Source: Nocardia wallacei
Lineage (GTDB): Bacteria; Actinomycetota; Actinomycetes; Mycobacteriales; Mycobacteriaceae
Direction of reading: 5' to 3'
Length of the DNA stretch: 40,304 nucleotides
Assembly (NCBI RefSeq): GCF_029868745.1
Contig: NZ_JARWOP010000366.1
Location: 1-40,304 of the forward strand
In this document: in pieces, positions 26,917-36,015 of the stretch
Position numbering within the stretch: position 1 is the stretch's first letter
Layout of the letters: each line of letters opens with the position of its first letter
Notes under the pieces: model-generated
The model's input: the letters and a program-made list of their open reading frames with translations, nothing else
Told to the model about the DNA's origin: nothing
Database searches by the model: none
Program-made: the position numbers and the translations under genes

Positions 26917-28969
26917 ATTCCGCTGTGGTGCCGGTGAATCGCGCCAGCACTCCCCCGCCGTCGCGGCTGTCGCCGAAATACCGGATGCGGTAGCGTCCCG
27001 GCTCCGCCGTCTCCGGGACGGTCCACCGGATCGCGATCACGGAGGCGGCGGGCTGGCCTTCCGGGCGGGACCATTCCAGCTCGGTACACCAGTCGTTATC
27101 GTCGTACGCGCGCACCCAGTCCGCGCCCGTGGCGCGCTGGACCTCGAAATACGTTCCGCCGGTATGGAAGTCGTTGTTCGGGTGGGCGCCCGCGAACTCC
27201 ACCGAAACCGTATGCCCCGCATGGTATTCCGGCTCGGGCTGGACCAGCACGTCACCGAAGCCATGACCCGCTGCGGGCACGTCCGGCGGCACCGCCGCAA
27301 GCAGGTTGGGCTGTGCGCCCGAGGACCAGTCCAGCGGAGCCGGGCCGCGGCCGGGGTCGACCCGGGCGGCCAGCGCGCGGGCCAGCCGGTCGAATTCCTG
27401 CATGTAGGCCGGGAGCGTCCAGCGGCCGTAGAGCGTCTCGCCGCCCTCGTACTGCTGTGAGACATACTCCTCGGGCGTGGTCACGTAGCCGTTGTACCCG
27501 TTGGCGTAGCCCTGTAGCAGCACGTTGTCCACCGGCGCCGCCAGGGCGCGGGCGACCACCTGCCGGATCCGCAGCCCCGACACCACCGTGTACTCCGCCG
27601 GGCCGGACGCCAGCACCAGATCGCCGATTCGCATGATCTGGATCGGCACCACCTGGGGCACCCACGGGCGCGGTGGCAGCACGCCGAGCGGCGCCACGAT
27701 CAGCTTGGGCGCCTGCGCGTCTCGCATCCACTGCTCGATCGGGGCGTCGACGCCGCCGAGCGCGGCGACCATCGGGTTGGTGTCGCCTTCGCTCAGGAAC
27801 GCCAGTTGGGTCTTCCAGTTGTCCTCGGAACTGGTGGCCGCGGCCGCGGCGCCCATCATCGCCGGGGCGGTGCGGGCGGGTTTACCGTCGGGCGTGTAGA
27901 CACCGTCGATCGCGACGTCGGCCATATCCACATAGCGCAGCACCGCGTCCACGCCACCGGTGGTCATCGGTCGTGCCGAGGCGAAAGTCGCACGGCCCGA
28001 AAGGTATTGGCGCTCCCCGATCAGCGCGCAGTTCGCGCGATTGTCGTCGGTGGGGCCGCTGGGGCGCCACGGCGTGAGGTTCAGGTTCGGGGTCATGTCC
28101 CCCGCGTTGGTCTGCGCGAACGCGGCGACGAAGGCGGGTGCGCCGTCGAGGTGCCGCACGCCCATCTCGTCGTGTTCCCAGCGGTAGCTGGCGTAGCCCT
28201 TGTTGTCGACGGAGATCAGCGTGTTCTTGTCGGTGAGCGAGGTGCCGTGGGTGGCGAACCAGGTGATCGCGCCGACGTCCTTGCCGCCCTGCCGCAATCG
28301 CAGCACCGTGACCCGCGGATCGATGCCGCCCGGGAACTCGGCCTTGTCCGCGGCGGGGTTGAGTTCGAACGCCTCGCGCGAGCGGTTGGCGCTGGCGTCG
28401 TGCAGTTCGCCGTGACCGAGCAGCACGGTGCCGGGCGCCAGCCGCTCGTGCGCGGCCGCGATCGCCGCGACGATCCCGGCCACCTCCGCCTCGTGCGAGT
28501 TCTGCTGAAAGCCGTAGGCGGCAAGGGAATACGCGTACTCCCGCGCGGTGCCGCCGCACGAGTTGTGGTTGTGGGTGGCGTTGAGGTTGACGTTGCGCTC
28601 GGTGTAGAGCCCGCCGAAGCGCTCGGCAAGCCGCCGCAGCACCGCCAGGTGCACGGACTGGAACAGGCAGGCGACGTCCGCGTTGACGAACACCACCCGG
28701 TCGCCGGTGGCACGATCGACGATGACGTAGGCCCGCGCCCAGCAGCGCGTGAGCAGCCCGGTGGCGACCTGGTCGAGTTCGGAGTAACCCATCATGCCCT
28801 GCCCGGCGACCGCGCCGGTGACATCGGCCAGACCACACCCGACCAGATAGTCCTGGCCGTCCGCGGCGCGGCGGAGCGGTTGCGCCGCAGCGGGATTCGC
28901 ACTCCCGACACCGGCCGCGACCGCCGCGGCCGTGCCGCCCGTCAGCATCGTTCGCCGGGAAACCGCCAC
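26903..28969 (-). CDS. Neutral/alkaline ceramidase, Tat-exported, with Thr at the nucleophile place
   Basis: A protein of 688 residues. It opens with a twin-arginine signal (SRRTMLTGG, then AAAVAAGVGSANPAAA; cleavage near residue 30). Zinc-ligand segments known from Pseudomonas ceramidase are all present: NATHNHNS, WFATHGTS, AEYTVVSGLRIR and YANGYNGYVTTPEEY. In the catalytic hexapeptide, usually GDVSPN, this protein has GDMTPN, so Thr293 replaces the nucleophilic Ser. The C-terminal about 130 residues are the immunoglobulin-like domain of the family. Ceramidases cut ceramide into sphingosine and fatty acid. The GTG at 28969 has AAGGAG with a 5-nt spacer. A GH3 glycosidase lies upstream on the same strand. 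Confidence 0.9.
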   Translation of the reverse strand: MAVSRRTMLTGGTAAAVAAGVGSANPAAAQPLRRAADGQDYLVGCGLADVTGAVAGQGMMGYSELDQVATGLLTRCWARAYVIVDRATGDRVVFVNADVACLFQSVHLAVLRRLAERFGGLYTERNVNLNATHNHNSCGGTAREYAYSLAAYGFQQNSHEAEVAGIVAAIAAAHERLAPGTVLLGHGELHDASANRSREAFELNPAADKAEFPGGIDPRVTVLRLRQGGKDVGAITWFATHGTSLTDKNTLISVDNKGYASYRWEHDEMGVRHLDGAPAFVAAFAQTNAGDMTPNLNLTPWRPSGPTDDNRANCALIGERQYLSGRATFASARPMTTGGVDAVLRYVDMADVAIDGVYTPDGKPARTAPAMMGAAAAATSSEDNWKTQLAFLSEGDTNPMVAALGGVDAPIEQWMRDAQAPKLIVAPLGVLPPRPWVPQVVPIQIMRIGDLVLASGPAEYTVVSGLRIRQVVARALAAPVDNVLLQGYANGYNGYVTTPEEYVSQQYEGGETLYGRWTLPAYMQEFDRLARALAARVDPGRGPAPLDWSSGAQPNLLAAVPPDVPAAGHGFGDVLVQPEPEYHAGHTVSVEFAGAHPNNDFHTGGTYFEVQRATGADWVRAYDDNDWCTELEWSRPEGQPAASVIAIRWTVPETAEPGRYRIRYFGDSRDGGGVLARFTGTTAEFTVA

Positions 28970-29006
28970 CGTGGCTCCTTGGTTCCGTGGGTGTTCTGTT
29001 CGGCGA

Positions 29007-29028
29007 AGCGTACTGGACGCACGTCCAG
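29007..29028 (-). promoter_or_regulatory. Dyad at the ceramidase promoter
   Basis: CTGGACG-CA-CGTCCAG (29013-29028) is a dyad with perfect 7-bp arms, of the type bound by TetR proteins. On the minus strand it ends at a -10-like TACGCT (29007-29012), about 38 bp before the start codon. No matching -35 was found. The regulator is not evident in the window. Confidence 0.5.
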
Positions 29029-29074
29029 GTTGCTACCGTTGTGCTGAATTATCGCCGCGAGCTGCGCCGATCCA

Positions 29075-31468
29075 TCAGGTGACAACGACCTCCGCCATCA
29101 GCGGCAGCGCGATGACGGAGGTGCCGACCTGCAGCGTGAACGCGCCCGGCTCGGCCTTCCAGCCGTCCTCGGTCCAGTGCTCGAAGGCCCGCTGCGGCAA
29201 CGCCAGTTCCACCCGCTGCGACTCCCCCGGTTCCAGGGTGACCGTCTCGAAGGCCGCCAGCCAGCGCAGCGGGCGCTCGATCGCACTGTGCTCGCGGGAG
29301 AGATAGGCCTGCACGACCTGTTTGCCCACGCGCTCACCGATATTGGTGACGGTCACCGTGGCCGTGCGCCCGGAGATATCGAGATTGCGCACCTCCCACG
29401 TGGTGTAGCCGAGCCCGTGCCCGAAGGGGTAGGCGGGCTCGACACCGGCCCGCAGCCAGGCGCGGTACCCGATGTGCACGCCCTCCGCGTAGTCCAGCGT
29501 GCCGTCGGCGGCGGGGGTGGTGTTCAGCACCGGGACGTCGGCCATGGTCTTGGGCCAGGTGGTGGGCAGGCGGCCGCCGGGTTCGGCGGCGCCGGTGAGC
29601 ACATCGGCCAGCGCCGCGCCGAATTCCTGTCCGGGGAACCACGACAGCAGCACCGCCGGCACCTCGTCCCGCCACGGCAGTTCCACGGGCGCACCGGAAT
29701 TCACCACCACCACGGTCCGTGGATTCACCGCCGCCACCGCGGCCACCAGCTCGTCCTGCCGGCCCGGCAGGCGCAGGGTGGTCCGGTCCACGCCCTCGCT
29801 CTCGATCTGCTCGGTGGTGCCGACGACGACCACGGCCACCTCGGCGGCGCGCGCGGCCTCGACCGCCGCCGCGAACTCCTCGTCCGGGGTGCGCCGGGGC
29901 CGGGCGGCGCCCAGCGTGACACCGAGGAACACACCGAGGCCCGGCAGCGCGGTCAGGTTGCCGACGGTGATGCGGATATCGACCTCCTCGCCCGCGGCCA
30001 GCGTCCGGGTCGCCTCGCGCTGCGGCGGATCCAGCAGCGCCGCAACGGGATCGGCGCCCGCGAACGCGACGTCGCCCTCGGCCACGGTCACGCCGTCGAG
30101 GTCGAGCCGCACCTGTCCGAGCGCGCCCGCGCCGATGCGCCACTCGCCCGCGCTGTCGGCACGCAGCCGGGCCCGCAGTTCCACCGCGGTGGCCCGTTCG
30201 GCCGCCGGGTCCCCGAACAGCACCAGATTTCCGGCGGCGCGGTGCTGGGTGTCGAGCACGGTATCCCCGTCGAGGTAGCGCAGGCACAGCCCGGGCGTAC
30301 CGGTCTCGGGGTCGGTGATCAGCTCCAGCGGCGCGGGAGACAGCTTGTCGGACAACCAGACTCCCGGCGTGTAGGTCACCGGCAGGACGTCGCGCAGGCC
30401 TTCCAGGGGCGTCGTGGTGTGCGCCGGGATCACCGTGGCGCTGCCCCCGCCCATGAGCCGCGGCTCGGCGGCCGAGGGTCCCAGCAGCGCGACCGTGGTG
30501 CCGGGGCGCAGCGGCAGCACCTCGTCGTTGCGCACCAGCACCATCGCGTCGGCGGCCGCGCGGCGCACCAGCCGCCGCTGCTGATCCTCGGTGAAAGCCG
30601 GTGTGGCACTCGGCGTCCCGTCGAGCGCTCCGACCCGGCGCGCGAAACGCAGGATGCGGCGGACCTTCTCGTCGATCGCCTCCTCCGCGACCGCGCCCGA
30701 CCGGACCGCCTGTTCCAGGGGCTCGCCCCACAGCAGCGGCGGCCCGGGCATGCACAGATCGGTGCCGCGCGCCGCGCCCTCGGTGGAGCGCACCGCGGTC
30801 CAGTCCGAGACCACCACGCCGTCGAAACCCCAACTGCCCTTGAGCGGTTCGTCCAGTAGCGGATGCTCCGTCATGGTGGTGCCGTCGACGGAGTTGTAGG
30901 CCGCCATCACCATCCACGCCCCCGCCTGCACGGCCCGCTCGAACGGGTACAGGTACAGCTCGCGCAGGGTCCGGTCGGTGGCGCGCACGTCGACGGTGAA
31001 GCGGTCGGTCTCGGAGTCGTTGGCCACGTAGTGTTTCGGGCACGCGCTCACGCCGTGGCGCTGCACCGCCCGCACGTAGGCCGCGGCCATCTCGGCGGTG
31101 AGCATCGGGTCCTCGGAGAAGCATTCGAAATGCCTGCCGCCCAAGGGCGATCGGTGCAGATTGACGGTCGGCCCGAGCACCGCGTACACGTTCTTGCGCC
31201 GGGCCTCGGCCGCGATCAGGCCACCGATCTCCGCGAGCAGCTCCCGATCCCAGGTGGCGGCCAGGGCGGTGCCCGAGGGCAGGCTCACCGACGGGTCGCG
31301 CTCGTCCCAGAATTCGCCCCGCACGCCGGACGGACCGTCGGACACCGGCATCTCCGCCAGCCCGATCGCCGCGTCGCCGGCCATCCGGAACATGCCGGCC
31401 CCGGACACCAGGCGCACCTTCGCCGGCAGATCCAGTTTCGCCAGCACCTGCTCGATCTCGTCGTCCAT
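29075..31468 (-). CDS. Glycoside hydrolase family 3 beta-glycosidase with PA14 insert
   Basis: A protein of 797 residues. The order is: GH3 N-terminal domain (about 15-270) with KHYVAND and the nucleophile Asp222 in GVVVSDWTAV; GH3 C-terminal domain (about 310-700) interrupted by a PA14-like beta insert (about 370-510); and a fibronectin type III-like domain at the end (about 700-790). It matches cytosolic bacterial beta-glucosidases of the BglX/PA14 kind; no signal peptide is visible. The reaction is retaining hydrolysis of terminal beta-linked sugars; the sugar cannot be read with certainty. The ATG at 31468 has only a weak GGGG upstream. The ceramidase gene follows 105 bp on, with a dyad in the gap. 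Confidence 0.92.
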   Translation of the reverse strand: MDDEIEQVLAKLDLPAKVRLVSGAGMFRMAGDAAIGLAEMPVSDGPSGVRGEFWDERDPSVSLPSGTALAATWDRELLAEIGGLIAAEARRKNVYAVLGPTVNLHRSPLGGRHFECFSEDPMLTAEMAAAYVRAVQRHGVSACPKHYVANDSETDRFTVDVRATDRTLRELYLYPFERAVQAGAWMVMAAYNSVDGTTMTEHPLLDEPLKGSWGFDGVVVSDWTAVRSTEGAARGTDLCMPGPPLLWGEPLEQAVRSGAVAEEAIDEKVRRILRFARRVGALDGTPSATPAFTEDQQRRLVRRAAADAMVLVRNDEVLPLRPGTTVALLGPSAAEPRLMGGGSATVIPAHTTTPLEGLRDVLPVTYTPGVWLSDKLSPAPLELITDPETGTPGLCLRYLDGDTVLDTQHRAAGNLVLFGDPAAERATAVELRARLRADSAGEWRIGAGALGQVRLDLDGVTVAEGDVAFAGADPVAALLDPPQREATRTLAAGEEVDIRITVGNLTALPGLGVFLGVTLGAARPRRTPDEEFAAAVEAARAAEVAVVVVGTTEQIESEGVDRTTLRLPGRQDELVAAVAAVNPRTVVVVNSGAPVELPWRDEVPAVLLSWFPGQEFGAALADVLTGAAEPGGRLPTTWPKTMADVPVLNTTPAADGTLDYAEGVHIGYRAWLRAGVEPAYPFGHGLGYTTWEVRNLDISGRTATVTVTNIGERVGKQVVQAYLSREHSAIERPLRWLAAFETVTLEPGESQRVELALPQRAFEHWTEDGWKAEPGAFTLQVGTSVIALPLMAEVVVT

Positions 31469-31730
31469 GCGCTGCCCCGTTCGTGTCGACTGTCGTGTCC
31501 CGGCCCGAGGCTACCGGCCGACTCCCCGGCGCCGTGGCCGTTGCGGCACGGCGCGGCGCGGGACACGCCCCGCATTCCGGGCACCATCGTGTTCCAGCGC
31601 GCCATCCGACGCGCGGGTACCCAGGCCGGCGCTGTGCCCCGGCGCGCCACCCGGCATGCCTCGCACTCCCGTTGCGGCCGGGTTCGAACGCGTCACGCGA
31701 CATGCCCGGTGTTCCGGGCCGGCCAGTGCC

Positions 31731-32378
31731 CTAGCGCGGGGCACGTACGGGATCGATCCTGGTGATCACGGTGGTGTCGGCGAGCGTGCCTACGGTGACG
31801 GCCTGCCGGTAGACGCGGGTCGATCGGTCCAGGCGGGTCTCGGTGACGGTCACGAAGAACACGCCCGTCGGCTGCGGCACGATCTCCACGCAATGGCGTG
31901 TACCGACGGGCACGGTGGCGATGCCGACGTCGATCACCGCGGCGGTCGACACCCACGCGTCGGGTGCGGTCACCGCCCGCGCCACGACGCCCGAACGAGT
32001 GACGTAATACGCGTGCTGGAAGGCCAGGATCACGTCCGGCCCGGACGCGGTCGATCCCGGGCCGTTGCCCCGGACCAGTTCCGCGGTCCGCACCGGCTCG
32101 CACCCGCCCCCGCCGCCCAAGCCCAGGTCTGCCGTGCCGGCCAGCACCTCGGCCGTCGGCGGCACGCGGGCCTCGACGCGGCTCAACACCAGTCCGCCGA
32201 CCACCAGCACGGTGCCCACCGTCGCGGCCGACCCCACCAGCACCGCGCGACCCCGCGTCCGCCGCCGGGGCGGAGCCGGTGCGATCATCCCCGGCCACAC
32301 CGTTACGCGCGCGTCACCGCCGCGCGCCGCCGCACCGCCGCGCGACCTGCCGTGCCGTGCCCTGCGCCGCACCGCCAT
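31731..32378 (-). CDS. Membrane-anchored extracytoplasmic protein (DUF8176-like)
   Basis: A protein of about 215 residues. A basic N-terminus is followed by one hydrophobic helix (AVLVGSAATVGTVLVVGGLVL) and an outer domain with a Gly-rich loop holding Cys (LGLGGGGGCEPV) and a second Cys (GTRHCVEI), perhaps a disulfide. The part AFQHAYYVTRSGVVARAVTAPDAWV resembles actinobacterial secreted domains recently named DUF8176; this is from memory and tentative. The start is uncertain: the ATG at 32378 has AAGGGGG about 11 nt before it, another ATG is at 32288, and the frame is open to 32495. It is divergent from the ANT-like gene. Confidence 0.65.
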   Translation of the reverse strand: MAVRRRARHGRSRGGAAARGGDARVTVWPGMIAPAPPRRRTRGRAVLVGSAATVGTVLVVGGLVLSRVEARVPPTAEVLAGTADLGLGGGGGCEPVRTAELVRGNGPGSTASGPDVILAFQHAYYVTRSGVVARAVTAPDAWVSTAAVIDVGIATVPVGTRHCVEIVPQPTGVFFVTVTETRLDRSTRVYRQAVTVGTLADTTVITRIDPVRAPR

Positions 32379-32563
32379 CGCCCACCGCACCCCCTTCCCG
32401 ATGCGTGCCGCCCGTGGGACCCCGACCCGGCGGCAATATCGTTGGGCGCTAACAAGATTGCACATCCACGCCGGATTCGCCGGTCGAATGGCCAACTCCG
32501 CGGCCGGTGACGTCCGCGGACCCGCCGCGCCGCGGCCGAATCCGTTCGCGAGATGCTGTCGCG

Positions 32564-33361
32564 ATGGCCTCCCCGCTCAAGGAACCACAGTCCCTTCCGG
32601 CCGAATTGCGCACATACCTGGCGGAGTTGGTGCGGCGCACCCACGATGTGTGTGGGCAGCGGTTGGTCAGCATCTTCGCCGTCGGCTCCGTGGCGCTCGG
32701 TGACTACCGGCACGGGCGCAGCGATGTCGACGTGACCGTGATCGCCGGACCTGCGCTCTCCGGCCAGGCCCTAAGCGAACTCGCGACCGCGCTCGCGGCG
32801 CTCGAGTGCCCGGCCGCGGGACTGGAGTTGGTGCTGTACGACAGCGATTTCGCGGCGCGGCCGTCCGGCGCGGCGGGATTCCGGCTCAATCTCAACTGCG
32901 GCCCGCTGCTGCCCTACCGAGCCGATCTCGATCCGTCCGGGGCGCCGGCCTTCTGGTTCGTCATCGACCGGGCGATCGCCCGCCAGTCCGGGCGACTCCT
33001 CTACGGCCGCCCCGTGGACCAGGCCCTTGCCGCACCCTCACACTCCGCGCAACTGGACGCGGTCCGGGCCTCCGTCCGCGCGCACGCACAGGACGAGGGG
33101 CATCTGGCCGACAACCAGGTACTCAACGGCTGCCGCGCCGTCGTCTTCTGCCGCACCGGCCGGTGGTTCGCCAAATCCGAAGCCGCGCAACGACTCGCGG
33201 AGTCCGACCCCACCGTCCGCCCGCTCGTCGACGAGGCGCTGCGCAGTTTCCGCCGGCCGCGCACGGCCGCGCTGCCACTGCCGCCCGGCGAGGTACAGCG
33301 ATTCCTGTCGTGGGTGCGCGAGTACGTCGACAACACCGGCGACACCCAGCGATCGTCCTGA
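32564..33361 (+). CDS. ANT-like (AadA family) nucleotidyltransferase with DUF4111 domain
   Basis: A protein of 265 residues. The nucleotidyltransferase site VGSVALGDYRHGRSDVDVTVI (about 41-60) has the GS and SDxD of pol-beta-like enzymes, and a third acidic residue in LELVLYD. The C-terminal helical half (NQVLNGCRAVVFCRTGRWFAKSEAA, then VRPLVDEAL) is the DUF4111 domain seen in ANT(3'')/ANT(9) aminoglycoside adenylyltransferases. Identity to known resistance enzymes is low by eye, so it is best called a chromosomal relative without proven drug substrate. The ATG at 32564 was chosen by the family length; a GTG at 32507 is possible. Confidence 0.82.
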   Translation: MASPLKEPQSLPAELRTYLAELVRRTHDVCGQRLVSIFAVGSVALGDYRHGRSDVDVTVIAGPALSGQALSELATALAALECPAAGLELVLYDSDFAARPSGAAGFRLNLNCGPLLPYRADLDPSGAPAFWFVIDRAIARQSGRLLYGRPVDQALAAPSHSAQLDAVRASVRAHAQDEGHLADNQVLNGCRAVVFCRTGRWFAKSEAAQRLAESDPTVRPLVDEALRSFRRPRTAALPLPPGEVQRFLSWVREYVDNTGDTQRSS

Positions 33362-33520
33362 TCCGCGCCGCGGCCACCTACGCCCGAGCAGCCGCGCCCG
33401 GATGACCTGCGCGGACCCGACGCCGATGCGCATGACACACCTATCACCTACCGATGCCCGCCCGGGGATCGCGTGCATACGCTGCCGCCTCGGGCAATTC
33501 GCACCATATCGGAGCCATAG

Positions 33521-34774
33521 TTGACAGTGCCACGTTCATCGAACCGTTCTGCCGCCGAACCGGTTTCGCACCACGGTTCGCCGGTCCAGCTCGACCGGGA
33601 GCGGGTGCCGCTGTACGCGCCCGAGTTCGCCACCGACCCGCACGCGGCGTACCGGTCGATGCGCGCCCGGTACGGCTCGCTGGTGCCGATCGAGCTGGCG
33701 CCGGGCGTACCGGCCACCCTGGTCATCGGCTACCGCACCGCCATCCGGATCCTGCACGACCCCGACCACTTCCCCGCCGATCCGCGCGGCTGGGAACACA
33801 CCGTCCCGGCCGACTGCCCGGTGCTGCCCGTATTGCAATGGCGGCCGAATGCCATGCGCAGCACGGGCAACGAGCACGCCCGCTACCGCCGGGCCAACAC
33901 CGACGGCATCGACGCGGTGGATCTGCACGCGCTGCACGCCACGGTCGAGCGGATCGCGGGCGCGCTGATCGCGGATTTCGAGGCCGCCGGGTCAGCGGAT
34001 CTGGTGGCGCAGTACGCGTTTCCGCTCGCGTTCGCCGTCATCAACGCGATGCTGGGCTGCCCGCCCGAGATCGGTGAGCGGATCGCCGCCGCCACGGTCG
34101 CGGTGTTCGACGGCGACGACGCGGAACAGGGCAACAAGCTGCTGGCTTCGGCCGTACTGGAACTGGTCGAGCTGAAACGGCGCGAGCCCGGCGACGACAT
34201 CACCTCGCGGCTGCTGGCCCATCCCGCCGCGCTCGACGACGCGGAGGTGATCCACCAGATCGTCGTGCTGTACGGCGCGGGCATCGAACCGCTGCAGAAC
34301 CTGATCGGGAACGCGCTGCGGGTCATCCTCACCGACGACCGTTTCGCCGGTCACGTGATCGGTGGCAGCCTGTCCACCCGGGACGCGCTGGACGAGGTGC
34401 TGTTCGACGATCCGCCGATGGCGAACTTCTCGGTCACCTATCCGCGCCAGCCGATCCTGATCGAGGACAACTGGCTGCCCGCGCACCAGCCGGTCGTCGT
34501 CAGTCTGGCCGGATGCAATAACGACCCGCTCGTCAGCGCGGGTGACCACACCGGGAACCGGTCGCATCTGGCGTGGGGCGCGGGCCCGCACGCCTGCCCC
34601 GCCCGCTCGGCGGCCTATCTGACCGCGCAGGACGCCGTCGACCAGCTGCTGGACGCGCTGCCGGACCTCGCACTCGCCATCCCGGCCGCCGAATTGACCT
34701 GGCGGCCAGGGCCTTTCCACCGTGCCCTGACCGCACTGCCGGTCGTCTTCCCGCCCGCGCGGCCGCCGGTGTAG
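33521..34774 (+). CDS. Cytochrome P450 lacking the ExxR motif (CYP157-like)
   Basis: A protein of 417 residues. The heme loop LAWGAGPHACPA gives the thiolate Cys359. In the K helix, where nearly all P450s have ExxR, the sequence is EVLF (Glu292 to Phe295), so Arg is missing. In the I helix the oxygen-activating Thr is also absent (YGAGIEPLQNLI). Loss of ExxR is known for Streptomyces CYP157 proteins of conservon loci. No signal or anchor is present; it is a soluble bacterial P450. The TTG at 33521 has GGAG 6 nt before it; a GTG at 33527 is possible. It converges with the StyA-like gene, with 1 bp between stops. Oxygenase activity is uncertain. Confidence 0.88.
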   Translation: MTVPRSSNRSAAEPVSHHGSPVQLDRERVPLYAPEFATDPHAAYRSMRARYGSLVPIELAPGVPATLVIGYRTAIRILHDPDHFPADPRGWEHTVPADCPVLPVLQWRPNAMRSTGNEHARYRRANTDGIDAVDLHALHATVERIAGALIADFEAAGSADLVAQYAFPLAFAVINAMLGCPPEIGERIAAATVAVFDGDDAEQGNKLLASAVLELVELKRREPGDDITSRLLAHPAALDDAEVIHQIVVLYGAGIEPLQNLIGNALRVILTDDRFAGHVIGGSLSTRDALDEVLFDDPPMANFSVTYPRQPILIEDNWLPAHQPVVVSLAGCNNDPLVSAGDHTGNRSHLAWGAGPHACPARSAAYLTAQDAVDQLLDALPDLALAIPAAELTWRPGPFHRALTALPVVFPPARPPV

Positions 34775-34775
34775 A

Positions 34776-35972
34776 TCAGATACCGGCGGCCGGTTCGGTC
34801 ATGTTCGCCGGGCGGGCGAAGGTGTCGGCGAAGACATCGGCCAGCCGCGAATCGTCGGCCGCCGCCAGCATCAACTCCTGCATCGGGCCCGGCGGGTCGA
34901 GCACGGTCGCCGTCCAGCGCGCGGCCGGGTAGGCGATATCGGTCAGCCACGGCTCGGCCGCCGCGATCATCCAGTCCCGGTCGAACGGACCGTCCGCGTG
35001 CCGCAGGATCGCCTCGCCGTATCGGAACCCACAGTGCACGGCGCTGTTGGCGCCCTGCGCGCCGCCCGGATCCATGCGGCACACCACGTCACCGCCGCCC
35101 AGCACGGCGGCGCCCGACGGCAGCGTGCCCACCGGCCGGCGCACCACGGGGGTGACCGCGCCGACCAGCGTGGCCCCGGCGTCGGTCAGTTCGGCATCGC
35201 AGTAGCGGTCCGCGAGAGCGGGCGGCAGATGCTGATCCAACAGCCGCCGGGCCAGCCGCAGCCGCTCGCCCGGATCGCCGACACCGCCGAACACATCCAG
35301 CGCGCCGCCGGGCCGCGCCTCGAAAAGCACCATCTCACAACGGCGTTCGGCCCCCGGCCGACCGGTCAGGCCGGGATAGGAGATCACCTCGCCCGTCCCG
35401 GGCAGCGTCACATATGTTCCCAGCTCGTCCGGGTCGGGCACGACGCCGTCGAGATACAGGGCCGCCAGCTGCCGCTGCGGGCGCGGCGGCAGGTCCCAGG
35501 CCGGGTCCGCCGGGAAGCAGGCGGCCAGCTCGCGATCCGCGCGCGTGACCACCGTCAGGTCGTAATCGGCTCTGCCGCGGTCGATCTCGGCGACCGTCGG
35601 CGCGTCGATCGACAGCTTCCCCCCGGCATCCGCGAACGCCCGCAACCAGCGGCCGAAGACCGTGCGCTGGTCGACGCTGCGCGCCGGACGGGTGAATCGC
35701 CCGGACCACTGCACCGCCACCGCGCGGTCGACCACCATGGTGAACCGGATGCCCGCGATCTGCGGCGCGGCCGACCGCCAGCAGTCCAGTCCCGCGGCCG
35801 ACTCCAGATCCAGCGTGGGCGGGAACTTGACCTGCGTGCTGGTGACCGAACCGGACAGGATCGCCTCGCTGTCGCGGTCGGTGACCACGGTGACCTCCGC
35901 GCCACCGGCCAGCAGTCGATGGGCCAGCGGCAGTCCGCACTCACCGGCGCCCAGTATCCGTATCCGTCTCAT
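34776..35972 (-). CDS. StyA/indole-monooxygenase-like FAD oxidoreductase
   Basis: A protein of 398 residues with a Rossmann motif at the start (IRILGAGECGLPLAHRLL, residues 4-21) and a C-terminal FAD-contact segment AVLGGGDVVCRMDPGGAQGANSAVHCG (about 308-334). The general course, with TSTQVKFPPTLDLE and a QWSGRFTRP segment, fits the styrene/indole monooxygenase (StyA) branch, which hydroxylates or epoxidises with FADH2 supplied by a reductase; no reductase gene lies nearby. The ATG at 35972 has AGGA with a 6-nt spacer. It converges with the P450 gene, so the two may serve one pathway, though they are not co-transcribed. Confidence 0.82.
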   Translation of the reverse strand: MRRIRILGAGECGLPLAHRLLAGGAEVTVVTDRDSEAILSGSVTSTQVKFPPTLDLESAAGLDCWRSAAPQIAGIRFTMVVDRAVAVQWSGRFTRPARSVDQRTVFGRWLRAFADAGGKLSIDAPTVAEIDRGRADYDLTVVTRADRELAACFPADPAWDLPPRPQRQLAALYLDGVVPDPDELGTYVTLPGTGEVISYPGLTGRPGAERRCEMVLFEARPGGALDVFGGVGDPGERLRLARRLLDQHLPPALADRYCDAELTDAGATLVGAVTPVVRRPVGTLPSGAAVLGGGDVVCRMDPGGAQGANSAVHCGFRYGEAILRHADGPFDRDWMIAAAEPWLTDIAYPAARWTATVLDPPGPMQELMLAAADDSRLADVFADTFARPANMTEPAAGI

Positions 35973-36015
35973 CTCGGTTCCTCTCGACGCCATCGGGCCG
36001 AATGCCGCCGTCCGC

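Noticed and set aside
29177..31703. Very long open frames inside the GH3 gene, on the plus strand (29177-30859) and in another minus-strand frame (29334-31703).
   Set aside because: They arise from the GC-rich codon use of the GH3 gene; the proteins are Arg/Gly/His-rich with no domain, while the GH3 frame has full catalytic motifs.
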